Assembly: GCF_024508665.1 (NCBI RefSeq)
Contig: NZ_JANINP010000004.1
Coordinates: 1 to 64,000, forward strand
DNA length: 64,000 bases
Direction: 5' to 3'
Source: Sphingomonas sp.
GTDB lineage: Bacteria; Pseudomonadota; Alphaproteobacteria; Sphingomonadales; Sphingomonadaceae
Within the stretch, counting starts at the first letter, position 1; every line of letters starts with the position of its first letter. The position numbers and the translations under genes are program-made. Positions 1 to 8,809 of the stretch are shown here, piece by piece. The notes under the pieces were generated by a model, which ran no database searches, was not told where the DNA came from, and saw nothing but the letters and a program-made list of their open reading frames with translations.

Positions 1-1
1 C

Positions 2-1282
2 ACCATCGCCACCAACATGGCCGGCCGCGGCACCGACATCCAGCTCGGCGGCAATCTCGAATTCCGCGTCGAGGACGAATTGGCGGACATGCCCGAGGGT
101 CCGGAGCGCGACGCCGCGATCGATCGCATTCGTCAGGAAATTGCAGCCGAGAAGCAGGAAGTGCTGGCCGCCGGGGGCCTGTTCGTGCTCGGTACCGAGC
201 GCCACGAGAGCCGCCGCATCGATAACCAGTTGCGCGGCCGGTCGGGCCGTCAGGGCGATCCGGGGCTGTCGCGCTTCTACCTCAGCCTGGACGACGATCT
301 GCTTCGCATCTTCGGGCCGAATACCTTGTTCGCCAAGATGATGCGATCGAGCCTGGAAGATGGCGAAGCGCTGCCGCCGTCGCGCTGGATGTCGAAGGCG
401 ATCGAGACTGCGCAGAAGAAGGTCGAGGCGCGCAACTACGACATCCGCAAGCAGGTCGTCGAATATGACGACGTGATGAACGACCAGCGCAAGGTCATTT
501 ACGAGCAGCGCAACGACATCATGGACGCCGAAACCGTCGGCGACGTGGTCGTCGACATGCGGACCGAGACGATCAACACCATCGTCAGCGACCATTGCCC
601 GCCCAATTCCTATCCCGAGCAATGGGACGTCGAGGGGATGAAGGCGAAGGTTTCCGAAATGTTGGGGATCGAGCCGCCGATCGACGACTGGCTCAAGGAG
701 GAGGCGGTCGACGTCGAAATGATCGAGGAGCGGCTGAACGAGGCGGCGGCGGCATTGGTCGACGCCAAGGCGGCCGACATCGACCCCGAAACCTGGACGA
801 CGATCGAAAAGTCGATCCTGATCCAGAATCTCGATCATCACTGGAAAGAACATCTCGCGACGCTCGATGCGCTGCGCCAGGTCATTCACCTTCGCGCTTA
901 TGCTCAGAAGACGCCGATCAACGAGTACAAGCAGGAAGCGTTCGCGCTGTTCGAGCGCATGCTGGGATCGATCCGTGAGGACGTGACCAAGGTGCTGGCG
1001 ACGGCCGAGTTCCGCTTCCAGCCGCCGCCCGATCTTCCCGAACTGCCTGATTTCATCACGCAGCATTTCGACCCGTTCTCGGGCGATGACGACAGCGCCG
1101 ATATCGATGGCGGGTCGCGAGCGTTGGGCGATCTCGGCCTACCGCCTTTATCGATCGTTCGGCCGGAACAGCCTGATCTCGGCGAGGATCCGAAGGATTG
1201 GGAAGGCAAGGTCAGCCGCAACGCTCCGTGCCCGTGCGGATCGGGGCTCAAGTACAAGCATTGCCACGGTCAGGTCGGGTGA
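2..1282 (+). CDS. secA: Protein translocase ATPase SecA, C-terminal part (5' end outside window)
   Basis: SecA is the ATPase motor that drives unfolded preproteins through the SecYEG channel in the inner membrane. The frame is open from base 2 and the first codons already lie in a helicase core motif ([12 protein letters not shown]), so the gene starts upstream of the window. The downstream helicase motif [12 protein letters not shown] is visible around bases 224-262, followed by the helical scaffold and wing domains. The last residues carry the SEC-C zinc-binding motif ([14 protein letters not shown]), which binds SecB and ribosomes in this family. About 426 codons are present, roughly half of a normal SecA of about 900 residues. 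Two hairpins follow the stop codon. The identification is secure; only the N-terminal half is unseen. Confidence 0.98.
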   Translation, partial: TIATNMAGRGTDIQLGGNLEFRVEDELADMPEGPERDAAIDRIRQEIAAEKQEVLAAGGLFVLGTERHESRRIDNQLRGRSGRQGDPGLSRFYLSLDDDLLRIFGPNTLFAKMMRSSLEDGEALPPSRWMSKAIETAQKKVEARNYDIRKQVVEYDDVMNDQRKVIYEQRNDIMDAETVGDVVVDMRTETINTIVSDHCPPNSYPEQWDVEGMKAKVSEMLGIEPPIDDWLKEEAVDVEMIEERLNEAAAALVDAKAADIDPETWTTIEKSILIQNLDHHWKEHLATLDALRQVIHLRAYAQKTPINEYKQEAFALFERMLGSIREDVTKVLATAEFRFQPPPDLPELPDFITQHFDPFSGDDDSADIDGGSRALGDLGLPPLSIVRPEQPDLGEDPKDWEGKVSRNAPCPCGSGLKYKHCHGQVG

Positions 1283-1289
1283 TCTTTAC

Positions 1290-1360
1290 CCCTCTCCCGC
1301 TTGCGGGAGAGGGCATAAGCAAACAAAAAGGCCGGGGATTTCTCCCCGGCCTTTTTGTTT
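1290..1360. terminator. Two stacked hairpins, bidirectional terminator between secA and the converging lipoprotein gene
   Basis: The first hairpin (1290-1313) has a perfect 11-bp stem with a 2-base TT loop (CCCTCTCCCGC / GCGGGAGAGGG). The second (1321-1360) is a GC-rich stem (GGCCGGGG / CCCCGGCC) flanked by an A-run on the left and a T-run on the right, so it reads as an intrinsic terminator from both strands. It lies between two converging genes, as expected for a shared terminator. The first hairpin resembles half of the intergenic repeat at 37.8 kb and may be a repeat remnant rather than part of the terminator. Confidence 0.85.
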
Positions 1361-1378
1361 TAGTCCGGTCGCGCCGGC

Positions 1379-1951
1379 TTATTTCGGCATGACGATCGTC
1401 GGACCGATATTGGCAATCACCGACTTGGCATCGAAGGCGCGGACGTTGCCTGCGGGCTTGGGGCCCTTGCCCATCACGATCTCGGCCGTGGCCTCGTACT
1501 TTTCGACCGTATTCACGTCGATATTGCGGTCGAAGAAAGGATCGCCCCAGAACGGGTCCCAACTCCGCCAGCCGAAGCCGCGGCCATAATAGCGCCAGCG
1601 CGGACCCCAAAGCCCACCGCCGTACGGGCCGCCGAAATCGTTGACATAGGTTCGCGTCTTCTTGTCCGTGTCGCGGTCGGCCATGACGAAATAGTCATAG
1701 CCCTGCTGCTCGGTCAATTCCGCCGCGCGAAACAGCAAATAGCGCTCGACCGTGTCGCGCGAGGTCATGGTATTGCCGGAAAAGGTGACCTGGAAGCGGT
1801 TCGACTCGATCTGGCGATCGCTATAACCTTCGCGCGAGAAGCCGGCGCCGGTCGCCGGGCGGTAAGTGGTTTCGGTCATGCAGCCCGCGAGCATCAACGA
1901 TGTCGCGGCGACTGCGCCCATCAGGGCTACGCGACCTAAGGAAGACGTCAT
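1379..1951 (-). CDS. Glycine/tryptophan-rich outer-envelope lipoprotein, CC0125/CC1285-like
   Basis: This is a predicted lipoprotein of 190 residues. The N-terminus is a signal sequence ending in a lipobox (SLMLAGC), so the mature protein should be lipid-anchored. The middle resembles the CC0125/CC1285 family seen in alphaproteobacteria (a tyrosine-rich start and an LLFRAAELTEQQGYDYF stretch). It is followed by a Gly/Trp/Arg-rich insert (around residues 105-135) containing repeated GP, GW and FW pairs. The start at 1951 is preferred over an upstream ATG at 1990 because GGAG precedes it and the signal peptide begins there. The gene converges on secA. Its function is unknown. The family match is from memory of the motif pattern and moderately sure. 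Confidence 0.75.
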   Translation of the reverse strand: MTSSLGRVALMGAVAATSLMLAGCMTETTYRPATGAGFSREGYSDRQIESNRFQVTFSGNTMTSRDTVERYLLFRAAELTEQQGYDYFVMADRDTDKKTRTYVNDFGGPYGGGLWGPRWRYYGRGFGWRSWDPFWGDPFFDRNIDVNTVEKYEATAEIVMGKGPKPAGNVRAFDAKSVIANIGPTIVMPK

Positions 1952-2246
1952 TTTCAAATCTCCGTTCACCGGGAGGAAGCAACGCTCCATCCTATCCCGC
2001 CCTCTCGGAACGCAGAATGAACGGGTTTTGCTCCATTAGCCAGAGGCGTACCGATCGATTGGTCGCATCTCGTTTGGGCGGCGGGGGATCAGCAGCGCAA
2101 GCAGGTGGACCAACGCGCCGATATAATTGGGCGGCAGACGTTAGGATAAGATGTATTATAACATGCGATAATGCATTGATCTCGACACCGCATCTGGGTA
2201 GGCGCGCAGGGTCGGACGGACCGACAGAAACGATCGGTGCCATCTC
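1952..2246. other. Divergent intergenic region between the lipoprotein and porin genes
   Basis: About 295 bases separate two divergently read genes and should hold both promoters. An AT-rich stretch near 2146-2185 stands out from the GC-rich surroundings and is the likeliest promoter region for the porin. I see no small gene, RNA or clear operator here. Confidence 0.4.
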
Positions 2247-3374
2247 GTGCAATGGTTCTTACGTCTAGCCTGCGGCGTGATCGCATGTGTCGCACCGGCG
2301 GTGGCGCGAGCCGACGACAAGCCGTCGGCCGATCTGCGCTATACGACCGACATCATGGGCGTGGCCGCCGGCGGCGAACGGCGCGGCGTGCGCTGGATGG
2401 GTCGGCTCGACCTCGATCTCGATAGCGGCACCGATCTGCTGGGTTTGGCCGGCGCGCATGCGCATGCCGACATCTTTCTTCTCCATGGCGGTGGCTTTTC
2501 GGTGCGCGACGCCGGCGATGCTCAGGTCGTCAGCAATATTGACGCGCCATACGCTGTCCGCCCGTTCGAAGCCTGGGTCGAAGCGCCGTTGAGCGGCGGC
2601 GTCCGGGTCAAAGCCGGGCTGGTCGATCTCAACAGCGAATTCGACGTCCAATCGGTCGGCTCGCTGTTCCTCAACAGCTCGTTCGGTATCGCGCCCGATT
2701 ATTCGCAATCCGGGTTGAACGGTCCGTCGATCTTTCCCGTGACGTCGCCGGGCCTGGTCGTTGCGGTGGAACGGCCGCGCTGGACGCTGCGCACCGCGAT
2801 ATTCGACGCTGTGCCCGGCGACCCGAACCACCCGCATCGCACGCTTCCCGGTCGGTTCGGCCGTAATGGTGCGCTGCTCTCGGTCGAAGGCGAAATGAAG
2901 ATCGGCGACGGTGGCGAACTGCAGCTGGGCGCCTGGTATTATACTGACCGCTTCGCGCGGCTCGATGGCAATGGCCGTGGCCGAAGCGCCGGCGCCTATG
3001 TGCAGTATGAGCAAACTTTTGCCGGGGACGAGAAGACCGGCGCGCTCCGGGGATGGATTCGCGCAGGGCAAGCCGCGGCCGAGGTCAATGACATCGGATT
3101 GTATGTCGGGGGAGGATTCTCCTGGGGTACCGACGATCGGTCGTACGGGGTTGCGGTCGCGCACGCGCGCTTGGGCGATCCGGCGCTGCGCGCGTTCGCC
3201 GCGGCGTTCACGCCAAGATACCGCGCCGAGACCGCGATCGAGGTCACCGCGACGCATCGACTGACCAAGTGGCTGCAGGTGCAGCCCGACGTACAATATG
3301 TCCGCCACCCCAGTTGGGGTGCGGCGGCCGATGCGCTGGTTTTAGGATTGCGCCTGCATTTCGCGATCAAGTGA
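2247..3374 (+). CDS. OprB-like carbohydrate-selective porin family outer-membrane protein
   Basis: The product has 375 residues with a signal peptide (about residues 1-22, ending AVARA). The rest alternates short polar turns with amphipathic strands and ends in a strand closing on a positively charged residue (LRLHFAIK), as expected of an outer-membrane beta-barrel. The stretch around residues 100-215 (VEAPLSGGVRVKAGLVDLNSEF, then SSFGIAPDYSQSG and PGLVVAVERP) resembles OprB-type porins, which pass sugars or other small solutes across the outer membrane. The start is GTG at 2247 with no strong ribosome-binding site, so it could be slightly wrong. It reads alone and converges on hpnL. The substrate cannot be told from sequence. 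Confidence 0.75.
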   Translation: MQWFLRLACGVIACVAPAVARADDKPSADLRYTTDIMGVAAGGERRGVRWMGRLDLDLDSGTDLLGLAGAHAHADIFLLHGGGFSVRDAGDAQVVSNIDAPYAVRPFEAWVEAPLSGGVRVKAGLVDLNSEFDVQSVGSLFLNSSFGIAPDYSQSGLNGPSIFPVTSPGLVVAVERPRWTLRTAIFDAVPGDPNHPHRTLPGRFGRNGALLSVEGEMKIGDGGELQLGAWYYTDRFARLDGNGRGRSAGAYVQYEQTFAGDEKTGALRGWIRAGQAAAEVNDIGLYVGGGFSWGTDDRSYGVAVAHARLGDPALRAFAAAFTPRYRAETAIEVTATHRLTKWLQVQPDVQYVRHPSWGAAADALVLGLRLHFAIK

Positions 3375-3419
3375 ACCGCGCGGTAGCTTCCATTGTCATC
3401 CGACAAATGGATAATCGGT

Positions 3420-4379
3420 TTAGCGTGCGCGGGCCGCGATGTTGCGCACCTCGACGAACTGCCAGCATAATAATGTCGGCAGGCCGATCGCCACGTCCCG
3501 CGCGCGCTTGGCGAGCGATAGCGCGAGGGCGCTTTCCGGCGGCAGGCCGAACAGGGGCGCGGCGAGTGCATAGGCTACCTCCTGCACGCCCAGCGCACCG
3601 GGAATGAAGAAGGCGACGCTGCGCAGCGTGAATATCAGGCTTTCGAGCGAGAGCACGGCCCATAAAGAGATCGGCACGCCCATCAGGCGAAGCGCCAGCC
3701 AGCCGCCCATGCCGCTCGCTACCCAGGCGGTGAGGTTGAAGCCGAACGCGGCCGCTACCCGGCTGCGCTGCGTGTAGATACGCGCAAGCTCGGCCCGCAC
3801 ATCGCCAAGCGCGCCTTGCGATCCGGGTATGAAGCGCTCTCCGATACGGCCAGTAAGGTCGAGCGCCGAGCGCTGCGCGACGAAAAAGAACAGGATGATC
3901 CCGATCATTACCGCAGTGCCGCCCAGAATAGCGGGCCGGAGCGACGCAGCCGCGCCATCGCCGATCAGCAACGAGGCCATCAGCGCGAGCCCGAACAGGG
4001 TATAAACCAATTGCGCCGCCATCTCGGTCGTCAGGTCGACCACCAGCGAGCCGTAGATGCGTGGGGTGGAGATACCGGTAACCGAAAGCGACCGGGCGGC
4101 GACCACCATTCCGCCGAGCTGAGAGAATGGCAGCAGGTCCGACACCGCTTCGCGCACCATTCTCGCCCAGGTGAAACGGCCGATCCGCGCATTCTGCTCG
4201 CCGGGCGCGGCGGCAAGCCATGCGGCGCCAAGCAACACGAACGTGCCGAGCGACCACGAGCAGAACAACAGGAATCCGCCCAGACCGATCCGGCGTGCCG
4301 CTACCGCGATCTCGGCAAAACCGGTGGCGCCGAAGGTCCAGATCGCGACGATCAGTCCCGCGACGGTAGCCAGCAGCAA
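3420..4379 (-). CDS. hpnL: Hopanoid-associated membrane protein HpnL
   Basis: This is an integral membrane protein of about 319 residues with multiple hydrophobic segments, of the lysylphosphatidylglycerol-synthase transmembrane-region type (UPF0104) that is named HpnL when found in hopanoid clusters. Its biochemical role is not established. It is the last gene of the hpnI-hpnJ-hpnK-ferritin-like-hpnL unit. The start given is TTG at 4379, which lacks a good ribosome-binding site and opens directly into the first membrane helix. In the same frame a CTG at 4403 overlaps the upstream stop as CTGA and has GGGAGG six bases before it, so the true start may be this rare codon. No ATG or GTG start exists in this frame nearby. 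Confidence 0.88.
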   Translation of the reverse strand: MLLATVAGLIVAIWTFGATGFAEIAVAARRIGLGGFLLFCSWSLGTFVLLGAAWLAAAPGEQNARIGRFTWARMVREAVSDLLPFSQLGGMVVAARSLSVTGISTPRIYGSLVVDLTTEMAAQLVYTLFGLALMASLLIGDGAAASLRPAILGGTAVMIGIILFFFVAQRSALDLTGRIGERFIPGSQGALGDVRAELARIYTQRSRVAAAFGFNLTAWVASGMGGWLALRLMGVPISLWAVLSLESLIFTLRSVAFFIPGALGVQEVAYALAAPLFGLPPESALALSLAKRARDVAIGLPTLLCWQFVEVRNIAARAR

Positions 4380-4399
4380 GCCGGCGCTGGCGGAAATCT

Positions 4400-5308
4400 T
4401 CAGGCGGTGCCTCCCGCCGGCTTGGGCGCGCGCATGAACTTCAAAGCGAGCCGGATCATTGCCGGCACGAAGCGCGGACGGATGAGGCGCGAGTCATAGC
4501 CCACCAGCCGCCTGTCATTCTCCGATAGACAAATTCGCGCCAGCTCGGGAAAGCTCACCTCGACGCCCAGCTCCTTCGAGCCGTTGAGCGTGAAGTTGTT
4601 CTCCTGCGCCTTGCTATTGTCCCCCATGCCCTTGGCCATATCGATCCGTTCCCAGATCAGGAAGAGCCAAACGACGATGACCTTGGCTTCGAAATAGGGC
4701 CGCCGCCACCACGGCATGTTGCGGCGCCACCAGGCCACCCAATTGACGAAGAACAGGATGTGCCGCCCTTCCTCGCGCATCACCGGCTCGAACGTGTCGA
4801 TCAGCTCGGGCGGGAAGAAGCCGGTATCCTTGGCCAGTTTGAACAGACCGAATCCGAAGAAGCTGTCGATACATTCGGAGTAGCCGGAGCGCATGAATGC
4901 CCATTCCGCATCCTTCGGCTTTTGATAATCCGGCTCGGGCTGCAACTCGATGCCATAGGATTGGACCATATCGGCGAGCACGACCTTGTGCCGGCGCTCC
5001 TCGAAAGCGTCCATCTCGACCGCCGATTTGAGCAGCGGATCCTTGACCGTCTCGCTGAACGTCTTGACGAACAGGCCGGTACGGCCCTCGGTCTGCACTG
5101 CCATGTCCCAGATTGGCAGCGAGACGATCCTGTTGCGCGTTTCCGGTTCGAGTTCGGGCCAGTCGATCAGCGCCGGGCGGTAGGGATCGTGCGTGTCCAG
5201 GATCATCCGGCTGAACAGCATCAGATGTTCGGGAGAGCCGAGCCGCACCGGACCGGAGGGCAACGGCGCTTCTGTATCGAACTCCCCCCAATCGGGCACG
5301 AGATTCAT
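4400..5308 (-). CDS. Ferritin-like diiron-type protein in the hopanoid cluster
   Basis: This 302-residue protein has no established name that I recognise. It shows the residue pattern of a four-helix ferritin-like diiron centre: Glu74, then Glu104-x-x-His107 (in EERRH), then Glu145, then Glu180-x-x-His183 (in EEGRH). A Trp-rich hydrophobic stretch follows (about 189-220, including WWRRNMPWWRR and VIVVWLFLIWE), which suggests membrane contact or a membrane-bound oxidase or hydroxylase. It sits between hpnK and hpnL on the same strand, so a role in hopanoid modification or in supplying oxygen- or iron-dependent chemistry is an inference from position. An alternative is a general iron or redox protein that is simply co-transcribed. 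Confidence 0.8.
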   Translation of the reverse strand: MNLVPDWGEFDTEAPLPSGPVRLGSPEHLMLFSRMILDTHDPYRPALIDWPELEPETRNRIVSLPIWDMAVQTEGRTGLFVKTFSETVKDPLLKSAVEMDAFEERRHKVVLADMVQSYGIELQPEPDYQKPKDAEWAFMRSGYSECIDSFFGFGLFKLAKDTGFFPPELIDTFEPVMREEGRHILFFVNWVAWWRRNMPWWRRPYFEAKVIVVWLFLIWERIDMAKGMGDNSKAQENNFTLNGSKELGVEVSFPELARICLSENDRRLVGYDSRLIRPRFVPAMIRLALKFMRAPKPAGGTA

Positions 5309-5318
5309 GGACGTTTCC

Positions 5319-6149
5319 TCAGACGAAATCGGTGAAGCGGCCGAGTGCGACGCTCTCGCGCGTAATCACGGCCTTCGCAAGCGGGTCGATAAGCGCGGCC
5401 AGTTCGCCGCGATAGTCGTAGCCGGGTGCCGCGCCGGGATAGGAACCGGTGGCGGGATGGGTGTAAATCTCGGTCAGTCCGTCGGGAAGCCGCTCCACGA
5501 GGCCACGCACTCGGTTCGCCGTCATTGCGCCTGACCAGGCGAGCCCGAACACCTGGTCGGGGACGACCATCCCGGCGCGGCGCATCCGTGCGCGAACGAG
5601 GCGAGCCCATGCCGTCTCGATACGCGGTCCGGTATTGGTGCCGTCGATCGCTCGCAACGGACCGCGCGGTTCGACGGGAGCGCGAGCCGACCGCATGCCG
5701 TGACGCCGCCCGGCTTTCAGGATCGTGCCAGCGATGGTCGGGTGAAGATGGAAATGCTTGTGCGCGTTGACATGGTCGAGCGGCAGGCCGGTCGCAGCGA
5801 AGGCCGCGAATTGCGCGTCGACTTCCGCCGCGAGCTGTCGCCGCGCCGCAGGTGAAGCGAAGATGGTGACGCCGGCACGCGCCATGTCGGTGCGGAACTT
5901 CCCGTCGGCATCGACCAGCGCCCGAACCCGTTCGGGCGGCAGGATCGGGCGTCCCTCGACCAGCACGACGTGCAGTCCGACGCCGAGCGCCGGCATGGCG
6001 CGGGCGCGTGCAACCGCGTCATCGATCGCGTCTCCGGTCACCATCAGCGACGCCGCCGTCAGGATGCCGTCGCGATGGGCATGTTCCACCGCCTCATTGA
6101 CTTCGACCGAGGCGCCGAAGTCATCGGCCGTGACGATCAGCTGCTTCAC
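5319..6149 (-). CDS. hpnK: Hopanoid biosynthesis protein HpnK, YdjC/ChbG-family deacetylase
   Basis: HpnK belongs to the YdjC/ChbG carbohydrate deacetylase family. In established work it removes the acetyl group from the N-acetylglucosaminyl hopanoid made by HpnI, giving glucosaminyl-bacteriohopanetetrol. The N-terminus shows the family metal-site signature (IVTADDFG), and HVNAHKHFHLHP around residues 120-131 supplies further metal ligands. The start chosen is GTG at 6149, directly at KQLIVTADDFG; the longer open frame upstream runs into hpnJ and is not family-like. The gene overlaps the end of hpnJ region closely (hpnJ stops at 6155), consistent with one operon. The length of 276 residues is normal. 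Confidence 0.93.
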   Translation of the reverse strand: MKQLIVTADDFGASVEVNEAVEHAHRDGILTAASLMVTGDAIDDAVARARAMPALGVGLHVVLVEGRPILPPERVRALVDADGKFRTDMARAGVTIFASPAARRQLAAEVDAQFAAFAATGLPLDHVNAHKHFHLHPTIAGTILKAGRRHGMRSARAPVEPRGPLRAIDGTNTGPRIETAWARLVRARMRRAGMVVPDQVFGLAWSGAMTANRVRGLVERLPDGLTEIYTHPATGSYPGAAPGYDYRGELAALIDPLAKAVITRESVALGRFTDFV

Positions 6150-6154
6150 GTCGT

Positions 6155-7600
6155 TTATGCGGCTTCCTTGCGGCGGCGCAGGAAGTCGAAGAATTCGACG
6201 CCTTCGCGCAGGCGGCGCTTCATCATGTCGAAATCGCGCACCATTTCCCACACGATCGAGCCGATCTTGGATGGTCGGAAATAGAAGCGTTTGTAGAATT
6301 CCTCGACCTTGTCGAAGATCACCGTCGATGGAAGATGCGGGTAGCTCAGCTGCGCGATCTGATTGCCGCCATCGGTCAGCAGATGATCGGTGCCGTCGAA
6401 CCAGCCGTTCTCGGTCGCCTGCTTGAATAGGAACGTCCCCGGATAGGGCGCCGCGAGCGACACCTGGATGGTGTGGGGATTGATTTCCTTGGCGTAATTG
6501 ATCGTTTCCTCGATCGTATCCTCGGTCTCCCCGGGCAGGCCCAGGATGAAAGTGCCGTGGATCACGATGCCGAGCTCGTGGCAGTCCTTGGTGAATTGCC
6601 GCGCGACATCGGTGCGCAGGCCCTTCTTGATATTGTGCAGGATCTGCTGGTTGCCGCTTTCATAGCCGACCAGCAGCAGGCGGCAGCCGCCCGCTTTCAT
6701 CGCCTCCAGCGTCTTCCTCGGCACATTGGCCTTGGCGTTGCAACTCCACGAGACGCGGAACCCCGGTTTGCCGAAACCGAGCTCGCCGAGCGCCTTCGAC
6801 AGCTCCTCGATCCGCGGCGCGTTGTCGGTCAACGTGTCGTCGTCGAAGAAGATCTCCTTGACCTCGGGCATCTCCTTCAGAACGTATTTCACTTCCTCGA
6901 TGACGTGGCCGATCGACCGCGTGCGGTAATTGTGGCCGCCGACGGTCTGCGGCCACAGGCAGAACGTGCAGCGACTCTTGCAGCCGCGGCCGGTGTAGAA
7001 CGAGACGTACGGGTGCTTGAGATAGCCGCCGAAATATTTCTCGATCTGGAGGTCGCGCTTGTAGATCGGTGAGACGAAGGGCAGCGAGTCCATGTTCTCG
7101 ACGACCGCGCGGTCCTTGTTGTGAACGATCGTGCCGTCGGCGTCACGATACGAAATGCCATGGACCTCGCTGAGCGGTGTCCCCTTGGCGATATCGAGGA
7201 TGGTGAAGTCGAATTCGTTGCGGCAGACGAAATCGATCGCGGTGGATGCCTCCAGCGATTTCTGGGTCTCCACCGCCACCTTGGCGCCGATCAGGCCGAT
7301 CAGCGCCTTGGGATTGCGCGCGCGAATCAGCTCGGCGGTGTGGACGTCTTGGCGAAAGGACGGCGTCGAGGTGTGCAGGATGACGAGATCCTTGTCGTCG
7401 ACCTCATGCTTGATGTCGTCCCAGCTGAGATCGTGCGCCGGCGCGTCGATCAGTTTCGATCCCTCAATCAGCGCCGCGGGCTGGGCGAGCCAGGTCGGAT
7501 ACCAGAAGGAGCGCACCTCCCGCTTCATCTGATACCGGGCGCCGGCACCTCCGTCATAACCGTCGAACGAAGGGGCCTGAAGAAACAGCGAGCGCATCAT
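6155..7600 (-). CDS. hpnJ: Hopanoid biosynthesis radical SAM protein HpnJ (B12-binding domain)
   Basis: HpnJ is a cobalamin-binding-type radical SAM enzyme of 481 residues. In hopanoid producers it is needed to rearrange the glucosamine head group into the cyclitol ether of bacteriohopanetetrol. The N-terminal half (about 1-190) is the B12-binding-like domain. The iron-sulfur cluster motif CxxxCxxC is at Cys207, Cys211 and Cys214 (CKSRCTFC). The start ATG at 7600 overlaps the hpnI stop as ATGA, with a second ATG at 7597. Its place between hpnI and hpnK follows the order of the pathway: glycosyl transfer, deacetylation, ring contraction. Confidence 0.95.
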   Translation of the reverse strand: MMRSLFLQAPSFDGYDGGAGARYQMKREVRSFWYPTWLAQPAALIEGSKLIDAPAHDLSWDDIKHEVDDKDLVILHTSTPSFRQDVHTAELIRARNPKALIGLIGAKVAVETQKSLEASTAIDFVCRNEFDFTILDIAKGTPLSEVHGISYRDADGTIVHNKDRAVVENMDSLPFVSPIYKRDLQIEKYFGGYLKHPYVSFYTGRGCKSRCTFCLWPQTVGGHNYRTRSIGHVIEEVKYVLKEMPEVKEIFFDDDTLTDNAPRIEELSKALGELGFGKPGFRVSWSCNAKANVPRKTLEAMKAGGCRLLLVGYESGNQQILHNIKKGLRTDVARQFTKDCHELGIVIHGTFILGLPGETEDTIEETINYAKEINPHTIQVSLAAPYPGTFLFKQATENGWFDGTDHLLTDGGNQIAQLSYPHLPSTVIFDKVEEFYKRFYFRPSKIGSIVWEMVRDFDMMKRRLREGVEFFDFLRRRKEAA

Positions 7601-8763
7601 CGGAAAGGTAACTCCGGTTCGGCCGAGATCCGGCCACGTTGTGCCATTCTAAGTGTTGCACCGCGCCAATCAACCGATCGCACCGCCAGGCTGGCAATAA
7701 ACACCGAAAAAGCGAGGCAATCGCTCAACGGCAGAATCCATAACGGCGCGGTTCGTGCGCCGCCGCGCCGATCCGCTACGATGGCGACCGAAAGGCGGGC
7801 AAGCAGGGCGAGTCCGGCGATCGCGAGGCCCGGCAGCGGGTGAAGGGGGATCGCGAGGAGCGCAAGCGGCAGCGGCATGGCGATCACGCTCGTCAGATAA
7901 GCGGCTGGCGCAACATTTCGGACCGTCGCGCCCCAGCGTAGTTCGTGCCGCCAAAACTCCCCGAAACTAGCTTCCGTCGAGGCATGAGTGACCAGCATTG
8001 GAGGCATTCTGACCTCGAGTCCCAATGCCGCAACTGCCTCGCCGATCGCGTAGTCATCCGCCAGCACGTCGGCAAAGGCGGCGAAGCCGCCGATCGCGGC
8101 CAAGGTCTCGAGCCGCATCGCGATGGTCGATCCCATACAGGGCCGCGCCAGACCGTACATCGCTCCGAACACCACGCCTGACAGGAACTGCCAGCTAAGC
8201 CCGGCGGCGACCATCTTCGACCAGAAACCGGCATCCCCGCGGCCGTTATACGCGACCGTCACCACTCCCGTCTTTGGCGTGTCGAGCGCCGCGAGTAGGC
8301 GCGTCAGGTAGTCGGCCTTTACCGCCATGTCGCTGTCGCTCAGCACGACGATCTCGTGCGCGATATACGGCTCGAGATTGATCAGATTGGCGATCTTGCC
8401 ATTGGCACCATGCGGCGTCGGATCGACGATCAAGTCGATTCGCGCCTGAGGAAAACGCGCGCGAAGCGTTTCAACCACGGCAATCGCGGGATCGTCGGGA
8501 CGCTGGACGCCGCACAGGACCTGGACGGGCCCATCGTGATCCTGCGCCAGGAACGTTGCCAGATTGTCGGCCAAACGCGGTTCGGCACCATATAGGGGCT
8601 TCAGGATCGTCACGGCATCGTTGCGGCGCCCAGCGGCGGCACGAGGCGACAGGAAGGATTGCAACGTGATCGCAGCCGCGATCATATAGGCCGAGCCAAT
8701 CAGGCTCAGTCCCAGCATTCCCCATGCCAGGCCGGCAACGATCGCCATCGGAATGCCTCCCAT
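7597..8763 (-). CDS. hpnI: Hopanoid glycosyltransferase HpnI
   Basis: HpnI is a ceramide-glucosyltransferase-like family 2/21 enzyme that adds N-acetylglucosamine to bacteriohopanetetrol. It starts with a membrane helix (about residues 8-35), followed by the catalytic domain with the nucleotide-sugar/metal motif DSD at Asp143-Asp145, a catalytic-type Asp pair in ADDYAIG (about 238) and a RHELRW motif typical of the family. Further membrane segments lie near the C-terminus. The start is ATG at 8763; an in-frame ATG at 8748 is a close alternative. It is the first gene of the leftward unit, and only 46 bases separate it from the rightward hpnA, so promoters for the two units must overlap coding sequence. 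Confidence 0.93.
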   Translation of the reverse strand: MGGIPMAIVAGLAWGMLGLSLIGSAYMIAAAITLQSFLSPRAAAGRRNDAVTILKPLYGAEPRLADNLATFLAQDHDGPVQVLCGVQRPDDPAIAVVETLRARFPQARIDLIVDPTPHGANGKIANLINLEPYIAHEIVVLSDSDMAVKADYLTRLLAALDTPKTGVVTVAYNGRGDAGFWSKMVAAGLSWQFLSGVVFGAMYGLARPCMGSTIAMRLETLAAIGGFAAFADVLADDYAIGEAVAALGLEVRMPPMLVTHASTEASFGEFWRHELRWGATVRNVAPAAYLTSVIAMPLPLALLAIPLHPLPGLAIAGLALLARLSVAIVADRRGGARTAPLWILPLSDCLAFSVFIASLAVRSVDWRGATLRMAQRGRISAEPELPFR

Positions 8764-8809
8764 GACTGCTCCTCTATCCTGCGCCGCGGGTCATGTGTAG
8801 AGCGCGCGC

